Shown in pieces: positions 26,589 through 33,484 of a stretch of 33,484 nt of DNA. Source of the stretch: Anaerolineae bacterium (lineage in GTDB: Bacteria; Chloroflexota; Anaerolineae; Anaerolineales; Villigracilaceae); contig JABGQV010000223.1 of the NCBI GenBank assembly GCA_018648655.1, positions 1-33,484 of the forward strand. The letters run 5' to 3'. The notes beneath the pieces are model-generated. The model saw nothing but the letters and a program-made list of their open reading frames with translations, had not been told where the DNA came from and made no database searches. The position numbers and the translations under genes are program-made. How positions within the stretch are numbered: the stretch's first letter is position 1; each line of letters starts with the position of its first letter.

Positions 26589-28124
26589 TTATTCTTCAGC
26601 GCGCAAGTGTGGGAAAAGCAAAACTTCACGGATACTGTGTTTATCGGTAAGCAACATCACCAAACGGTCTACGCCCATCCCAAAGCCACCATTCGGTGGC
26701 ATACCATAGCGCATGGCACGAAGGTAATCTTCGTCCATTGGGTGACGTTCTTCATCATCATCGGCGTAGTCACGTCCCATATCTAAGAAGCGTTGTTCTT
26801 GGTCAATGGGATCGTTCAACTCAGTAAAGGCATTGCATAATTCCATGCCAGCCACAAAACCTTCAAATCGCTCAACAGTTTGCTCATCGCCGGGAATGGA
26901 TTTTGCCAGCGGAGAAATCTCACGCGGATAATTATAGAGGAAGGTCGGTTGAATCATTTTTGCTTCAAGAAACTCGTCCACCATCCAATCAATCAATTTT
27001 CCGCGCTGTATATCAGCGGGATGTTCAATATTTTTCTCATTTAATGCCGCATGTAAGGAATCTGCGTCGCGATGCTCATTAATATCAACGCCACATTCAT
27101 CCAGTAAACCTTGTCGCATTTCTAAACGCTTCCATGGAGGGCTAAAGTCAATTTCTTGGCCTTGATAAGTGACCTTTGTAGAGCCTGTCGCTTTTTCTGC
27201 GGCATAAGCGACCATTTGCTCGGTCAATTCCATTACTTGTAAATAATCGGCATACGCCCAATAAAACTCGAGTTGAGTAAATTCAGGGTTATGTTTATAA
27301 GATACACCTTCATTGCGAAAATCACGCCCAATTTCATAAACGCGCTCTAAATTTCCAACCAAGAGACGTTTTAGATAAAGTTCAAAAGAAATACGTAAAT
27401 ATAACTCTTGCTTTAACTGATTATGATGAGTCGTAAAAGGTTCTGCCGCCGCACCCCCATAAATAGGTTGCAAGATTGGCGTTTCAACTTCAAGAAAATC
27501 TCGGTCATCCAAAAAATCACGTAATGAACGCGTGATCGCAGCGCGCTTTCGGAAGGTTTCTCGTGTCGCAAGGTTGACTGCCAAATCTGCGTAGCGCTGT
27601 CTAGCACGCAACTGCACATCTTCTAATGCAGCATGATGAACAACCGTGCCATCTTCGAGTGTCTCATCTTTTGCGGCAGGGAGTGGGGTCACGGCTTTAG
27701 AGAGCAATTTGAAATCACTGACGTGTAGGCTAACCTCCCCACGGCGAGTGCGGAAGATTTTCCCTTCAGCTTGAATAAAATCACCTAAGTCGAACATCTT
27801 CGCAAAGAAATCCAGCTTCTCTTTACCAATATCATTTATTCTGAAAAAGAGCTGTATACGCCCGGCACCATCTTCAATATGAGCAAAAGAAATTTTTCCT
27901 AAATTACGTGCAGAACGCAAACGCCCTGTTAAGATCGCGACAACTTCTTCTTCGCTCCCTTCAGAGCCGCTCTCTTCATTTTCTTCTGTCTTCTCAAATG
28001 CGGCTATTGCTTCGGCGCTGGTATGTGTCCGCTTTGCACGAGTAGGATAAACTTCAATTCCCTCTGCGCGCAAAGTTTCAATTTTTTCAAGGCGAATTTC
28101 TTCTAGTTTTGTATATTCAGTCAT
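26589..28124 (-). CDS. lysS: Lysyl-tRNA synthetase, class II
   Basis: Charges tRNA-Lys; 511 residues. The N-terminal OB-fold anticodon-binding domain lies at about 60-160, with a short acidic insertion ([12 protein letters not shown], about 49-60) near its start. The class II catalytic domain has motif 2, [20 protein letters not shown], and motif 3, [12 protein letters not shown]. The Lys-pocket region [17 protein letters not shown] is intact. The end, [10 protein letters not shown], is standard. ATG 28124 follows AAAGG at 7 nt spacing. It is downstream of greA with 95 nt between, a common pairing, and is closed by a strong terminator. Confidence 0.97.
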   Translation of the reverse strand: MTEYTKLEEIRLEKIETLRAEGIEVYPTRAKRTHTSAEAIAAFEKTEENEESGSEGSEEEVVAILTGRLRSARNLGKISFAHIEDGAGRIQLFFRINDIGKEKLDFFAKMFDLGDFIQAEGKIFRTRRGEVSLHVSDFKLLSKAVTPLPAAKDETLEDGTVVHHAALEDVQLRARQRYADLAVNLATRETFRKRAAITRSLRDFLDDRDFLEVETPILQPIYGGAAAEPFTTHHNQLKQELYLRISFELYLKRLLVGNLERVYEIGRDFRNEGVSYKHNPEFTQLEFYWAYADYLQVMELTEQMVAYAAEKATGSTKVTYQGQEIDFSPPWKRLEMRQGLLDECGVDINEHRDADSLHAALNEKNIEHPADIQRGKLIDWMVDEFLEAKMIQPTFLYNYPREISPLAKSIPGDEQTVERFEGFVAGMELCNAFTELNDPIDQEQRFLDMGRDYADDDEERHPMDEDYLRAMRYGMPPNGGFGMGVDRLVMLLTDKHSIREVLLFPHLRAEE

Positions 28125-28162
28125 GTTTTTACCTTTTATAAATATCTAAAATTTAAGCAATA

Positions 28163-28215
28163 AGACCCAAGACTACAGCAAAAGTCTTAGGTCTCAAGTC
28201 TACAGTCTTAAGTCT
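28163..28215 (-). repeat. Degenerate AGTCT/AGACT repeat array between greA and lysS
   Basis: Several direct and inverted copies of AGACT/AGTCT lie in 53 bases. One arm set, AGACC-AAGACT with AGTCTT-GGTCT, forms a hairpin that is fully paired in the minus-strand RNA if one G-U is allowed. It may be simple sequence drift or a weak attenuator. Confidence 0.45.
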
Positions 28216-28219
28216 CTAG

Positions 28220-28702
28220 CTATTCGTATCGAACTGTTGTGATTTTGAATTTCAATTTTCCAGCAGGTGTCGCAATTTCAATCTCTTCACCCGCTTTGTG
28301 TCCTATCGCAGCTTTTCCAATTGGAGATTCATTGGAAATCATTCCATTACGCGGGTCTGCTTCAGCAGCACCAACAATTACATATTTCTCAGAATTTTTC
28401 TCACCATCTTCACGCAAGAAAATGGTAGAGCCAACTTGAGCATATTTTGATTTTCCGTTTTCTTGATCGTCATAATCAATAATATGCGCATTGGCAAGCA
28501 ATTGTTTCAATTCGCTAATACGCCCTTCTACAAAAGACTGTTCATTTTTTGCAGATTCGAACTCGGCGTTCTCAATCAACTCACCGTCTTCCATTGCCTC
28601 ACGCAATCGCTCGGCAACTTCATTTCTCTTTACAGAACGCAAATCATCTAACTCACGCTGCAAATTAATAAAGCCATCTTTTGTTAAATATGATGTAGGC
28701 AT
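28220..28702 (-). CDS. greA: Transcription elongation factor GreA
   Basis: Rescues backtracked RNA polymerase by stimulating transcript cleavage; 160 residues, the usual length. The N-terminal coiled coil carries the acidic tip (EAMEDGELIENAEFESAKNE), whose acidic residues reach the polymerase active site. The C-terminal FKBP-like domain ends in SPIGKAAIGHKAGEEIEI. ATG 28702 has GGAG about 6 nt upstream and a good promoter 40 nt further up. It is followed by lysS. Confidence 0.97.
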   Translation of the reverse strand: MPTSYLTKDGFINLQRELDDLRSVKRNEVAERLREAMEDGELIENAEFESAKNEQSFVEGRISELKQLLANAHIIDYDDQENGKSKYAQVGSTIFLREDGEKNSEKYVIVGAAEADPRNGMISNESPIGKAAIGHKAGEEIEIATPAGKLKFKITTVRYE

Positions 28703-28740
28703 TTTTTCTCCAACTTTCAGTTTTGACGTTTAATGCCGCC

Positions 28741-28769
28741 AATATATCACGATTTCAGAACGAAATCAA
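28741..28769 (-). promoter_or_regulatory. greA promoter, sigma70-type
   Basis: TTGATT, a 17-nt spacer and TATATT on the minus strand. The leader would be about 32 nt. It lies immediately after the stop codon of the LysM gene, where no terminator was seen. Confidence 0.7.
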
Positions 28770-28771
28770 TC

Positions 28772-29926
28772 CTACTGGGGAGCCTCTGTTGCAATGGGGG
28801 CAGCACCTGTCCATGAGAAAACTCGCCCAAAACTAATCGCGCCAGCAGATTCCCAAATCGGATCGCCTACTTCATCAGATCCAACCTGTCGAACAGTGAC
28901 AACTGTCCAGCGCAAAACATGGGGTAGATTATCTTTTGGTCTGAAAGATACAGGGACGATGAATTTCGTATCGCTCGCGTATTCAACAAGCTTCTGCCCT
29001 TCCCCTCCTGTAATATCTTCAACAACGATGCGGTAAATCTCGTTATCGTGCAAAATACCGATCGAAGACCATTGAAGGGTGACATTATCCTCTGCCAAAG
29101 TAAAGGATGCACCATCTGCAGGCAAAAGCAAGTTCGGGGCAGGATATGGGGGCGGTGTTGTTGGGGTTGGCGTTGGCCCCGGGGTGGCCGCACGCATACA
29201 AAGCGGAATCTGAATCTGCATTCCCAAGAAAACTGTATCTGTGCTCAATCCGTTATAGGATTTAATCGCATCTTGCGGTACAGCATAATTCGCGGCAATA
29301 CTGGAGAGCGTATCATTCTCTTGCACTGTAATAAGAACTTTTTCACAAGCTTGTTCTGTCGCTGCACCAGCTTCTAATGTAGGCGTAATTGTCGGAGGTG
29401 GTAAGGGAGTTGGATGGGGAATTTTCAATACCTGCCCAACTGTAAGATCGGTGCATTGCGCTGAGAGATTATTCAACAAAATAATACTTCGAGGGGATAC
29501 ATCAAAAGTGAAACCTAAAGCATTACAACTATCGCCAGCTTTCACCTCATAATCATAGGGCGGTTTGGGCGTAATCGTTGGTATGAGGGTTGGAGTTAGA
29601 GTCTGCGTAGGCGTTGTAGTAAGCGTAACGGTAACAGTGGCTGTGGATACAGCTGTAGGGGTCACGATTTTTTCAGTTCCCTGCAATGTGAAGAAAACCG
29701 TAGCTGCACCGGCAAGCAAAAAGAAAGCTAAAAGCCCTAAAGCCATAGGTAGACTAAGGGTAATTTTCGGCATAGCGCTTCCTTGCACGGTTCGTTTTGT
29801 TTGCGCCGTTTCTTCTGGTGCGTCAAAGCTTAAGCCACAAACGAGACACTTAGTTGCGTTTTCGCTGAGGCGAGTGCCACAAGTTGGGCAAATTTTAGTT
29901 TTGGATTCTTTCTCTATTTTACTCAT
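28772..29926 (-). CDS. Zinc-ribbon, single-pass membrane protein with two LysM domains
   Basis: Protein of 384 residues. A cytoplasmic zinc ribbon (CPTCG, then CLVCG) comes first and a transmembrane segment at about 55-78 follows. Outside are a Thr/Pro-rich linker and a LysM domain (YEVKAGDSCNALGF to VGQVLKIP). A second LysM domain (ITVQENDTLSSIA to GMQIQIPL) comes next, then another Thr/Pro linker and a C-terminal Ig/FN3-like domain (LLLPADGASF, VTLQWSSIG, LRWTVVTV). LysM binds N-acetylglucosamine glycans such as peptidoglycan, which suggests a wall-attached membrane protein with a cytoplasmic sensor-like head. I choose ATG 29926; the track's TTG 29935 is 1 nt after a -10 box. The role is unknown. 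Confidence 0.82.
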   Translation of the reverse strand: MSKIEKESKTKICPTCGTRLSENATKCLVCGLSFDAPEETAQTKRTVQGSAMPKITLSLPMALGLLAFFLLAGAATVFFTLQGTEKIVTPTAVSTATVTVTLTTTPTQTLTPTLIPTITPKPPYDYEVKAGDSCNALGFTFDVSPRSIILLNNLSAQCTDLTVGQVLKIPHPTPLPPPTITPTLEAGAATEQACEKVLITVQENDTLSSIAANYAVPQDAIKSYNGLSTDTVFLGMQIQIPLCMRAATPGPTPTPTTPPPYPAPNLLLPADGASFTLAEDNVTLQWSSIGILHDNEIYRIVVEDITGGEGQKLVEYASDTKFIVPVSFRPKDNLPHVLRWTVVTVRQVGSDEVGDPIWESAGAISFGRVFSWTGAAPIATEAPQ

Positions 29927-29936
29927 ACGGGGCAAG

Positions 29937-29942
29937 ATTATA
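29937..29942 (-). promoter_or_regulatory. -10 box of the LysM gene, near-leaderless
   Basis: TATAAT on the minus strand, 10 nt before ATG 29926. The expected leader is only 3-4 nt, with no ribosome site. Confidence 0.5.
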
Positions 29943-30018
29943 CCATTGGAAATACAGATTTCAGAATGTGCGATTAAGAATAAGATTTCTACAAGGGAAA
30001 ATTCTTATTCCATATAAC

Positions 30019-30045
30019 AAAGTCCCACGTTCATAGAGGGATTTT
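30019..30045 (-). terminator. Weak terminator candidate after selD
   Basis: AAATCCC and GGGACTTT pair with one mismatch on the minus strand, followed by the poor T tract TTTGTTATA. It lies just after the selD stop codon. Only tentative. Confidence 0.3.
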
Positions 30046-30048
30046 TCG

Positions 30049-31113
30049 TTATTTTACCTTAATTCCTTTGCCTGTTACAACTTCGCCAATATGCCAAAGG
30101 GGTTGAGCAAGTTCTTCTCCACGAGCCATAAATGCATCTAGTTTATCGGCGGGAACGGAGAGCAGTAAGCCTCCGCTGGTTTGGGCGTCAAAGAGGAGCA
30201 TCCTGCTTGCTTCATCTATATTATCTGCAAAGCTGACATGTTTCTCAAAATAAAGTTTATTATCTGCTGATCCACCAGGGAAAATCCATTCTTCAGCAAA
30301 TTCACGCGCATAGGAAAGCATGGGGATTTTCTTAAAGTTGAAATGCAAACCAACACCAGAAGTATCTGCCATTTCGTGGGCGTGACCAAGCAGGCTGAAG
30401 CCAGTAATATCTGTTGCTCCGCGGATACCAAATTCCAATGCTATTTCTGAAGCAGTTTTGTTGAGGCGTGCCATCCAGTCTACCACCTCATTTATCTGTT
30501 TGAGAGTAGCCTTCTGTTGTTTTATAGCGGTCGTTGCGGTTCCAAATCCAATTGGTTTGCTTAGTACAAGCGCATCCCCAACTTTTGCGCCGCTTTTCGT
30601 CATCATCTTGTCTATATCAGCAAATCCCAAAACAACCAAGCCGTATTTTGGCTCTTCGTCGGTGATGGTGTGTCCACCTGCAATGACTACGCCCGCTTCA
30701 TGTGATTTCTCTGCACCACCGCGCAAAATCTCGCTAGAAATTTCCGGAGGGAGCTGAGGCGGGAGCGCTGTGATATTAAGTGCAAGAAATGGACGCGCGC
30801 CCATTGCGTAAACATCTGAGAGACTATTTGCCGCAGCGATTGCGCCATAATTATAGGCATTATCTACAACTGGGGTAAAGAAATCAGTGGTAACAATAAG
30901 CGCGCGCTTATCATCTAATTTCCACGCAGCTGCATCGTCTGGATCGCCAATGCCAACTAGTAAATCAGGGTAATTTTCTTCTTTATATATATCTTGAATA
31001 GGACGCAGAACCTGCGCCAGCGCTTCTGCGCTTAGTTTTGAAGCTCAACCAGCACAAGATGCGAGACTAGTGAGACGTATTTTTTGTTCAGATGCTTTTA
31101 CGTTATCGGGCAT
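30049..31113 (-). CDS. selD: Selenide, water dikinase SelD, selenocysteine-containing
   Basis: Makes selenophosphate from selenide and ATP, the selenium donor for tRNA-Sec and selenouridine. The ORF track gives only 251 residues from 30804. The same frame continues upstream through a single TGA (31045-31047) to ATG 31113, which has GGAG 6 nt upstream. The full product is 354 residues, the normal SelD length. The TGA is codon 23 in SCAG-U-ASKLS, exactly the catalytic Cys/Sec position, with Lys26 three residues later as in other SelD proteins. Downstream come GIGDPDDAA, TTDFFTPVVD, ANSLSDVYAMGARP and GGHTI, all family motifs. A SECIS-like hairpin follows the TGA. Neither a pseudogene nor two genes explains this better. 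selA, selB and tRNA-Sec are not in the window. Confidence 0.93.
31004..31047 (-). promoter_or_regulatory. UGA(Sec) codon and bacterial SECIS-like hairpin in selD
   Basis: The UGA is at 31045-31047. After 14 nt a stem forms: CGCAGAA, then GCG, loop CTGG, CGC, a 3-nt bulge AGG, and TTCTGCG. The lower 7 bp and upper 3 bp are all Watson-Crick. The apical loop begins 24 nt after the UGA, in the range known for bacterial SECIS elements. Loop identity differs from the E. coli type. Confidence 0.72.
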
Positions 31114-31160
31114 GGAAGGCTCCAATTTTTGATTAAAAAAATCTATTACCTGTTGAAATT

Positions 31161-31200
31161 AAAAGTGGCGAGGGATATTTTACTAAATCCTCGCCACTTT
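31161..31200 (-). terminator. Terminator of the SPFH-protein gene
   Basis: AAAGTGGCGAGG and CCTCGCCACTTT form a perfect 12-bp stem with a 15-nt AT-rich loop. A T4 run and AATTT follow on the minus strand. It begins about 25 nt after the stop codon and before selD. Confidence 0.9.
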
Positions 31201-31224
31201 CTCAACTACTTTCTATATTTCAAT

Positions 31225-32268
31225 TTACTGTGCAGGCGCCACAGTTACTCCTGTACCCGTATCTGGTAATGGGAAAAGGAAGGGAGAATCGTTTGGCAGC
31301 AGCATCACATCAATTTCAGGGCCGAGTTTGCTAATATATTGATAAGTAAGCAAGTCGGGTTTTCCTTGAATAACACTATTGATTAATTCTAGCGCTGCAG
31401 CTTCTGCTTCGGCTTCAATAAGACGTGCATCTGCCTGACCTTGTGCCGCAATAACTGTTGCATCTGCCTGACCTTGTGCTATTTGACGAGCTTGTTCAGC
31501 TTCTTGTTTCTTTGATTCAACAACAAATTTAGCTTGCTGAGCTTGTTGTTCAGCAATTTGTTTCTGCTCAACAGCTACAGCATATTCTGCGCTAAAGTGA
31601 ATGTCTCGTAAAACAAAATCGATAAGAAGCAAATTGTTTTCTAAAAATTTTTCTTCCATTGCTTCAGTGATAGCTACCTCTAATGAGGCACGTTGAGAAC
31701 TAACAATCTCTTCGATACCATATTGAGATGCTATATCACGGACAATACCACGTGTTGTTGGGCGAACAAGCTCATTACGATAACGATCTTGCCAATCAAT
31801 ATGAAGACGGGTGACTTTCGTATCATCTACTTGATAAATAATTGATGCGTCAATAAATACCTCTTGCCCATCTTTCGTACGCGCTCGTATCGAATCATCT
31901 CCAGAGATACTGCCTTCACTTGTTGCGGCAGACATGGTATAAGTTTGGCGAGAAATCTCATAACGTTTCACATTTTCTCCAGGAACAATCCAACGCAAAC
32001 CGGGGGTGAGAGCTTCTTCAATATATCCTTTTGGTGCTCTAAAAGAATAAGGTGAAACGACAACACCACGCTCTTGTGGCTCAATAAAAACAATGCCTGC
32101 GCTAATAATCGAAATGGCTAAAGCGAAAATAAAAGCACCGATACCAAAGCTTACAATCCCTTTGGTAGGCTGTTTTTTAGTGGCCCGCGTGACAATAATA
32201 AAAACAATGCCAAAAACAGCAAACCACGAAAGAGTTGCTAACCCTTGAAACATTACTGCAATATTCAT
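31225..32268 (-). CDS. SPFH/Band 7 (prohibitin-like) membrane protein
   Basis: Protein of 347 residues. Two hydrophobic segments lie near the N-terminus (about 10-30 and 45-68). An SPFH/PHB domain follows at about 70-250 (GVVVSPYSFRAPKGYIEEAL, IRARTKDGQEVFIDASIIYQV, IVSSQRASLEVAI). A long Ala/Gln/Glu-rich coiled coil (EQQAQQAKFVVESKKQEAEQ, with IAQGQADATVIAAQGQADAR) drives ring assembly in this family. It is known in membrane microdomains and protease control; no NfeD or FtsH partner is adjacent. The track start TTG 32280 overlaps the ribosome site. ATG 32268 has GGAGG 6 nt upstream. A terminator-like hairpin lies just before that ribosome site. Confidence 0.92.
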   Translation of the reverse strand: MNIAVMFQGLATLSWFAVFGIVFIIVTRATKKQPTKGIVSFGIGAFIFALAISIISAGIVFIEPQERGVVVSPYSFRAPKGYIEEALTPGLRWIVPGENVKRYEISRQTYTMSAATSEGSISGDDSIRARTKDGQEVFIDASIIYQVDDTKVTRLHIDWQDRYRNELVRPTTRGIVRDIASQYGIEEIVSSQRASLEVAITEAMEEKFLENNLLLIDFVLRDIHFSAEYAVAVEQKQIAEQQAQQAKFVVESKKQEAEQARQIAQGQADATVIAAQGQADARLIEAEAEAAALELINSVIQGKPDLLTYQYISKLGPEIDVMLLPNDSPFLFPLPDTGTGVTVAPAQ

Positions 32269-32290
32269 ATCTTCCTCCAAAATAACTAAT

Positions 32291-32318
32291 AAAAAGGTTG
32301 GCTATATTAAGCCAACCT
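32291..32318 (-). terminator. Terminator-like hairpin in the SPFH gene leader
   Basis: AGGTTGGCT and AGCCAACCT form a 9-bp perfect stem with a 6-nt loop, followed by TTTTTATT on the minus strand. It ends about 10 nt before the GGAGG of the SPFH gene. The upstream gene already has its own terminator, so this may be an attenuator. Confidence 0.65.
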
Positions 32319-32344
32319 AGAACCCTTAGATAAACTTATAAAAA

Positions 32345-32353
32345 ATAATACCA
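32345..32353 (-). promoter_or_regulatory. Extended -10 candidate for the SPFH gene
   Basis: TGGTATTAT on the minus strand fits an extended -10 (TGnTATAAT, one mismatch). It lies upstream of the leader hairpin; no -35 is visible. Confidence 0.35.
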
Positions 32354-32401
32354 TGCAACTATAAGTCGTGATATTGGAAATATATCAGAAATTTTTAAAA
32401 A

Positions 32402-32425
32402 GAAAAAGCCGCCCTTAGGCGACTT
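32402..32425 (-). terminator. Terminator of the LGxP-repeat protein gene
   Basis: On the minus strand AAGTCGCC and GGCGGCTT pair over 8 bp, including one G-U, with a 4-nt loop and a T5 tract. It lies about 30 nt after the stop. Confidence 0.85.
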
Positions 32426-32456
32426 TAAGCTTAAAAAGATATCACTTCACTTATAT

Positions 32457-33386
32457 CTAATACCAAATTCTAAAAGAAGTACTCGTTTTTCCAGCAAGGT
32501 TTCGGTGTACAACACTCACATCTATCGTTACAGAGCTACCATGAATTTGTTTCGTAACAGGAAGCATTAAGGTTACAACACCTTTTTCGTCAGTCGTAAA
32601 GGAATGTGTTGTAACTGCTCCATCGGTCCAGTTTACAGTCGCCATGCCTGAGGCCCCTGAAACAGCTTGCAATCTTTGATCTTGCACAACAATAAAGATA
32701 GCTTGTTCGTCTGTTGAAACTGTAACAGCTTTCCAAGGAAAAGCACGCACATTTAACGACAGAACCTGCGCTTCTATCAAGGCGTTGAGTGGCTTAACGC
32801 CAGTCAAACGTACAGGATCTTCCCCAATATCACCAAAATAGATGGAGCCTAAATTCCCTACGACCACCTGTTGTCCATAAGGCTTAGAAGGATGCCATTC
32901 TAAACGCCCATTTTGAAAATACTGAACAATTATATTCTCTTGATATTCAAAAGGAGAGATTGGATAGCCTAAAAGAGATAACCCATTATTATCATTAAAA
33001 AAATCTCGGAAAGCAAAACAAACTAAAAACCCAGTATCAAACTCATCACAAGCTAGGGGATTATCAATACTAAGTTGTACACCCTTTTCATAATTCCATA
33101 ACCCCAAAGTTGACTGCCGAACCTGTCCATTAAATAATTCAAGTCTTGTGCGATGAAAATACTGCACCAATAGACCATCTCGATCTGTAAATTCTTCGGT
33201 GATAGGGTAGCCTAAAAGGGTTTCCGCATTTTCAATGCTCTCATAATAATCCCAAAATATACCCTGCACATTATGCCCCGTTTCATTAAAAAAACGAAAC
33301 TCTGTGCCTTGTGCCTTTACGGGAATTCCCCCCAAGAGCACCAATATAATAATAAGTCCCAAAAAATATCGTGCTATTTTCATCAT
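32457..33386 (-). CDS. Secreted LGxP-repeat protein
   Basis: Predicted exported protein of 309 residues. The N-terminus is a signal peptide (MMKIARYFLGLIIILVLLGG, cleavage near VKAQG). The mature part has repeated blocks with LLGYPI (two copies), each paired with a VQYF-type strand and RLELF or RLEWHP. These resemble the LGFP-type repeats seen in wall-associated proteins, and I recall the same layout in other Chloroflexota exported proteins. The C-terminal 110 residues (from about 200) look like an all-beta, Ig-like domain. Function is unknown. The track start GTG 33401 lies on the -10 box. ATG 33386 or 33383 is the likely start. The gene is complete at the window end. Confidence 0.75.
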   Translation of the reverse strand: MMKIARYFLGLIIILVLLGGIPVKAQGTEFRFFNETGHNVQGIFWDYYESIENAETLLGYPITEEFTDRDGLLVQYFHRTRLELFNGQVRQSTLGLWNYEKGVQLSIDNPLACDEFDTGFLVCFAFRDFFNDNNGLSLLGYPISPFEYQENIIVQYFQNGRLEWHPSKPYGQQVVVGNLGSIYFGDIGEDPVRLTGVKPLNALIEAQVLSLNVRAFPWKAVTVSTDEQAIFIVVQDQRLQAVSGASGMATVNWTDGAVTTHSFTTDEKGVVTLMLPVTKQIHGSSVTIDVSVVHRNLAGKTSTSFRIWY

Positions 33387-33392
33387 GGCACC

Positions 33393-33398
33393 ATTATA
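33393..33398 (-). promoter_or_regulatory. -10 box of the LGxP gene, leaderless spacing
   Basis: Consensus TATAAT, then GGTGCC and ATGATG on the minus strand. The expected transcription start falls on the A of the first ATG. No ribosome site is present. Confidence 0.6.
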
Positions 33399-33484
33399 CA
33401 CAAAAATCGTATAGTACGAAAGTAGGGTTTCCCAAGGGTTGTTCAGTTCTAAAAGATACGGTTCTATGTTATTCTCTTTCTAAA

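Noticed and set aside
28163-28215. CRISPR-like array in the greA-lysS spacer
   Set aside because: Repeats are 5-8 nt, degenerate and in both orientations, with no unique spacers and no cas genes.
29565-30017. 150-residue plus-strand ORF rich in valine
   Set aside because: It is the antisense shadow of the Thr/Pro-rich linker and N-terminus of the LysM gene. No ribosome site or recognisable domain.
30049-30804. selD as a 251-residue gene starting at the internal ATG, or as a pseudogene broken by a stop
   Set aside because: The upstream frame is conserved SelD sequence with a ribosome site, and the TGA is at the catalytic Cys/Sec position with a hairpin after it. Recoding explains all of this.
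1-33484. tRNA, rRNA or mobile-element genes
   Set aside because: I looked through the intergenic regions by eye and saw no cloverleaf with T-loop consensus, no rRNA-like sequence and no transposase or integrase motifs. A covariance-model scan was not possible.

Overview
The window looks like chromosome of a member of the Chloroflexota, most likely Anaerolineae-like. This is inferred from gene content, not from a marker search. Pointers are moderate GC, LysM/zinc-ribbon and LGxP-repeat surface proteins, beta-helix 'choice-of-anchor Q' proteins ending in a sortase domain, a SelD of the selenocysteine type, and an AmmeMemoRadiSam protein B. No rRNA, tRNA, CRISPR array, integrase or insertion sequence was seen.

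Layout. 1-5160 (+): two tandem secreted beta-helix proteins. Each carries an LPxTG pentapeptide directly in front of its own C-terminal sortase domain. 5161-6186 (-): a UbiA-family prenyltransferase. 6373-8100 (+): a YgiQ-type radical SAM protein. From 8207 to the end every gene is on the minus strand. In transcription order (high to low coordinate) these are a secreted LGxP-repeat protein, an SPFH/prohibitin-like protein, selD, a zinc-ribbon/LysM protein, greA, lysS, a DUF3054 protein, an ECF sigma factor with its anti-sigma factor, a NUDIX hydrolase, an AmrB/MEMO protein, a CNNM/CBS transporter-like protein, priA, a DUF6159-like membrane protein, a creatininase-family protein, rpoC, a gyrA/parC-type topoisomerase subunit, a lipoprotein deiminase and an alpha/beta hydrolase.

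How it works together. Most of the window is housekeeping: transcription (rpoC, greA, ECF sigma), replication and topology (priA, gyrA), translation (lysS) and selenium metabolism (selD). Envelope genes make up the rest. Sigma and anti-sigma overlap by ATGA. greA and lysS are adjacent. rpoC stands alone with its own strong promoter and a structured leader, with no rpoB beside it.

Main points. (1) selD is split in the ORF track by an in-frame UGA at the active-site position, followed by a SECIS-like hairpin; it is read here as a full-length selenoprotein. (2) The LPxTG-plus-sortase fusions suggest cis-acting or self-sorting surface proteins. (3) At least four genes have a -10 box only 6-7 nt before ATG and no Shine-Dalgarno, which is a leaderless arrangement. 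(4) priA carries two short palindromic elements as in-frame insertions. Eight ORF-track starts lie upstream of the likely real start and are corrected below.
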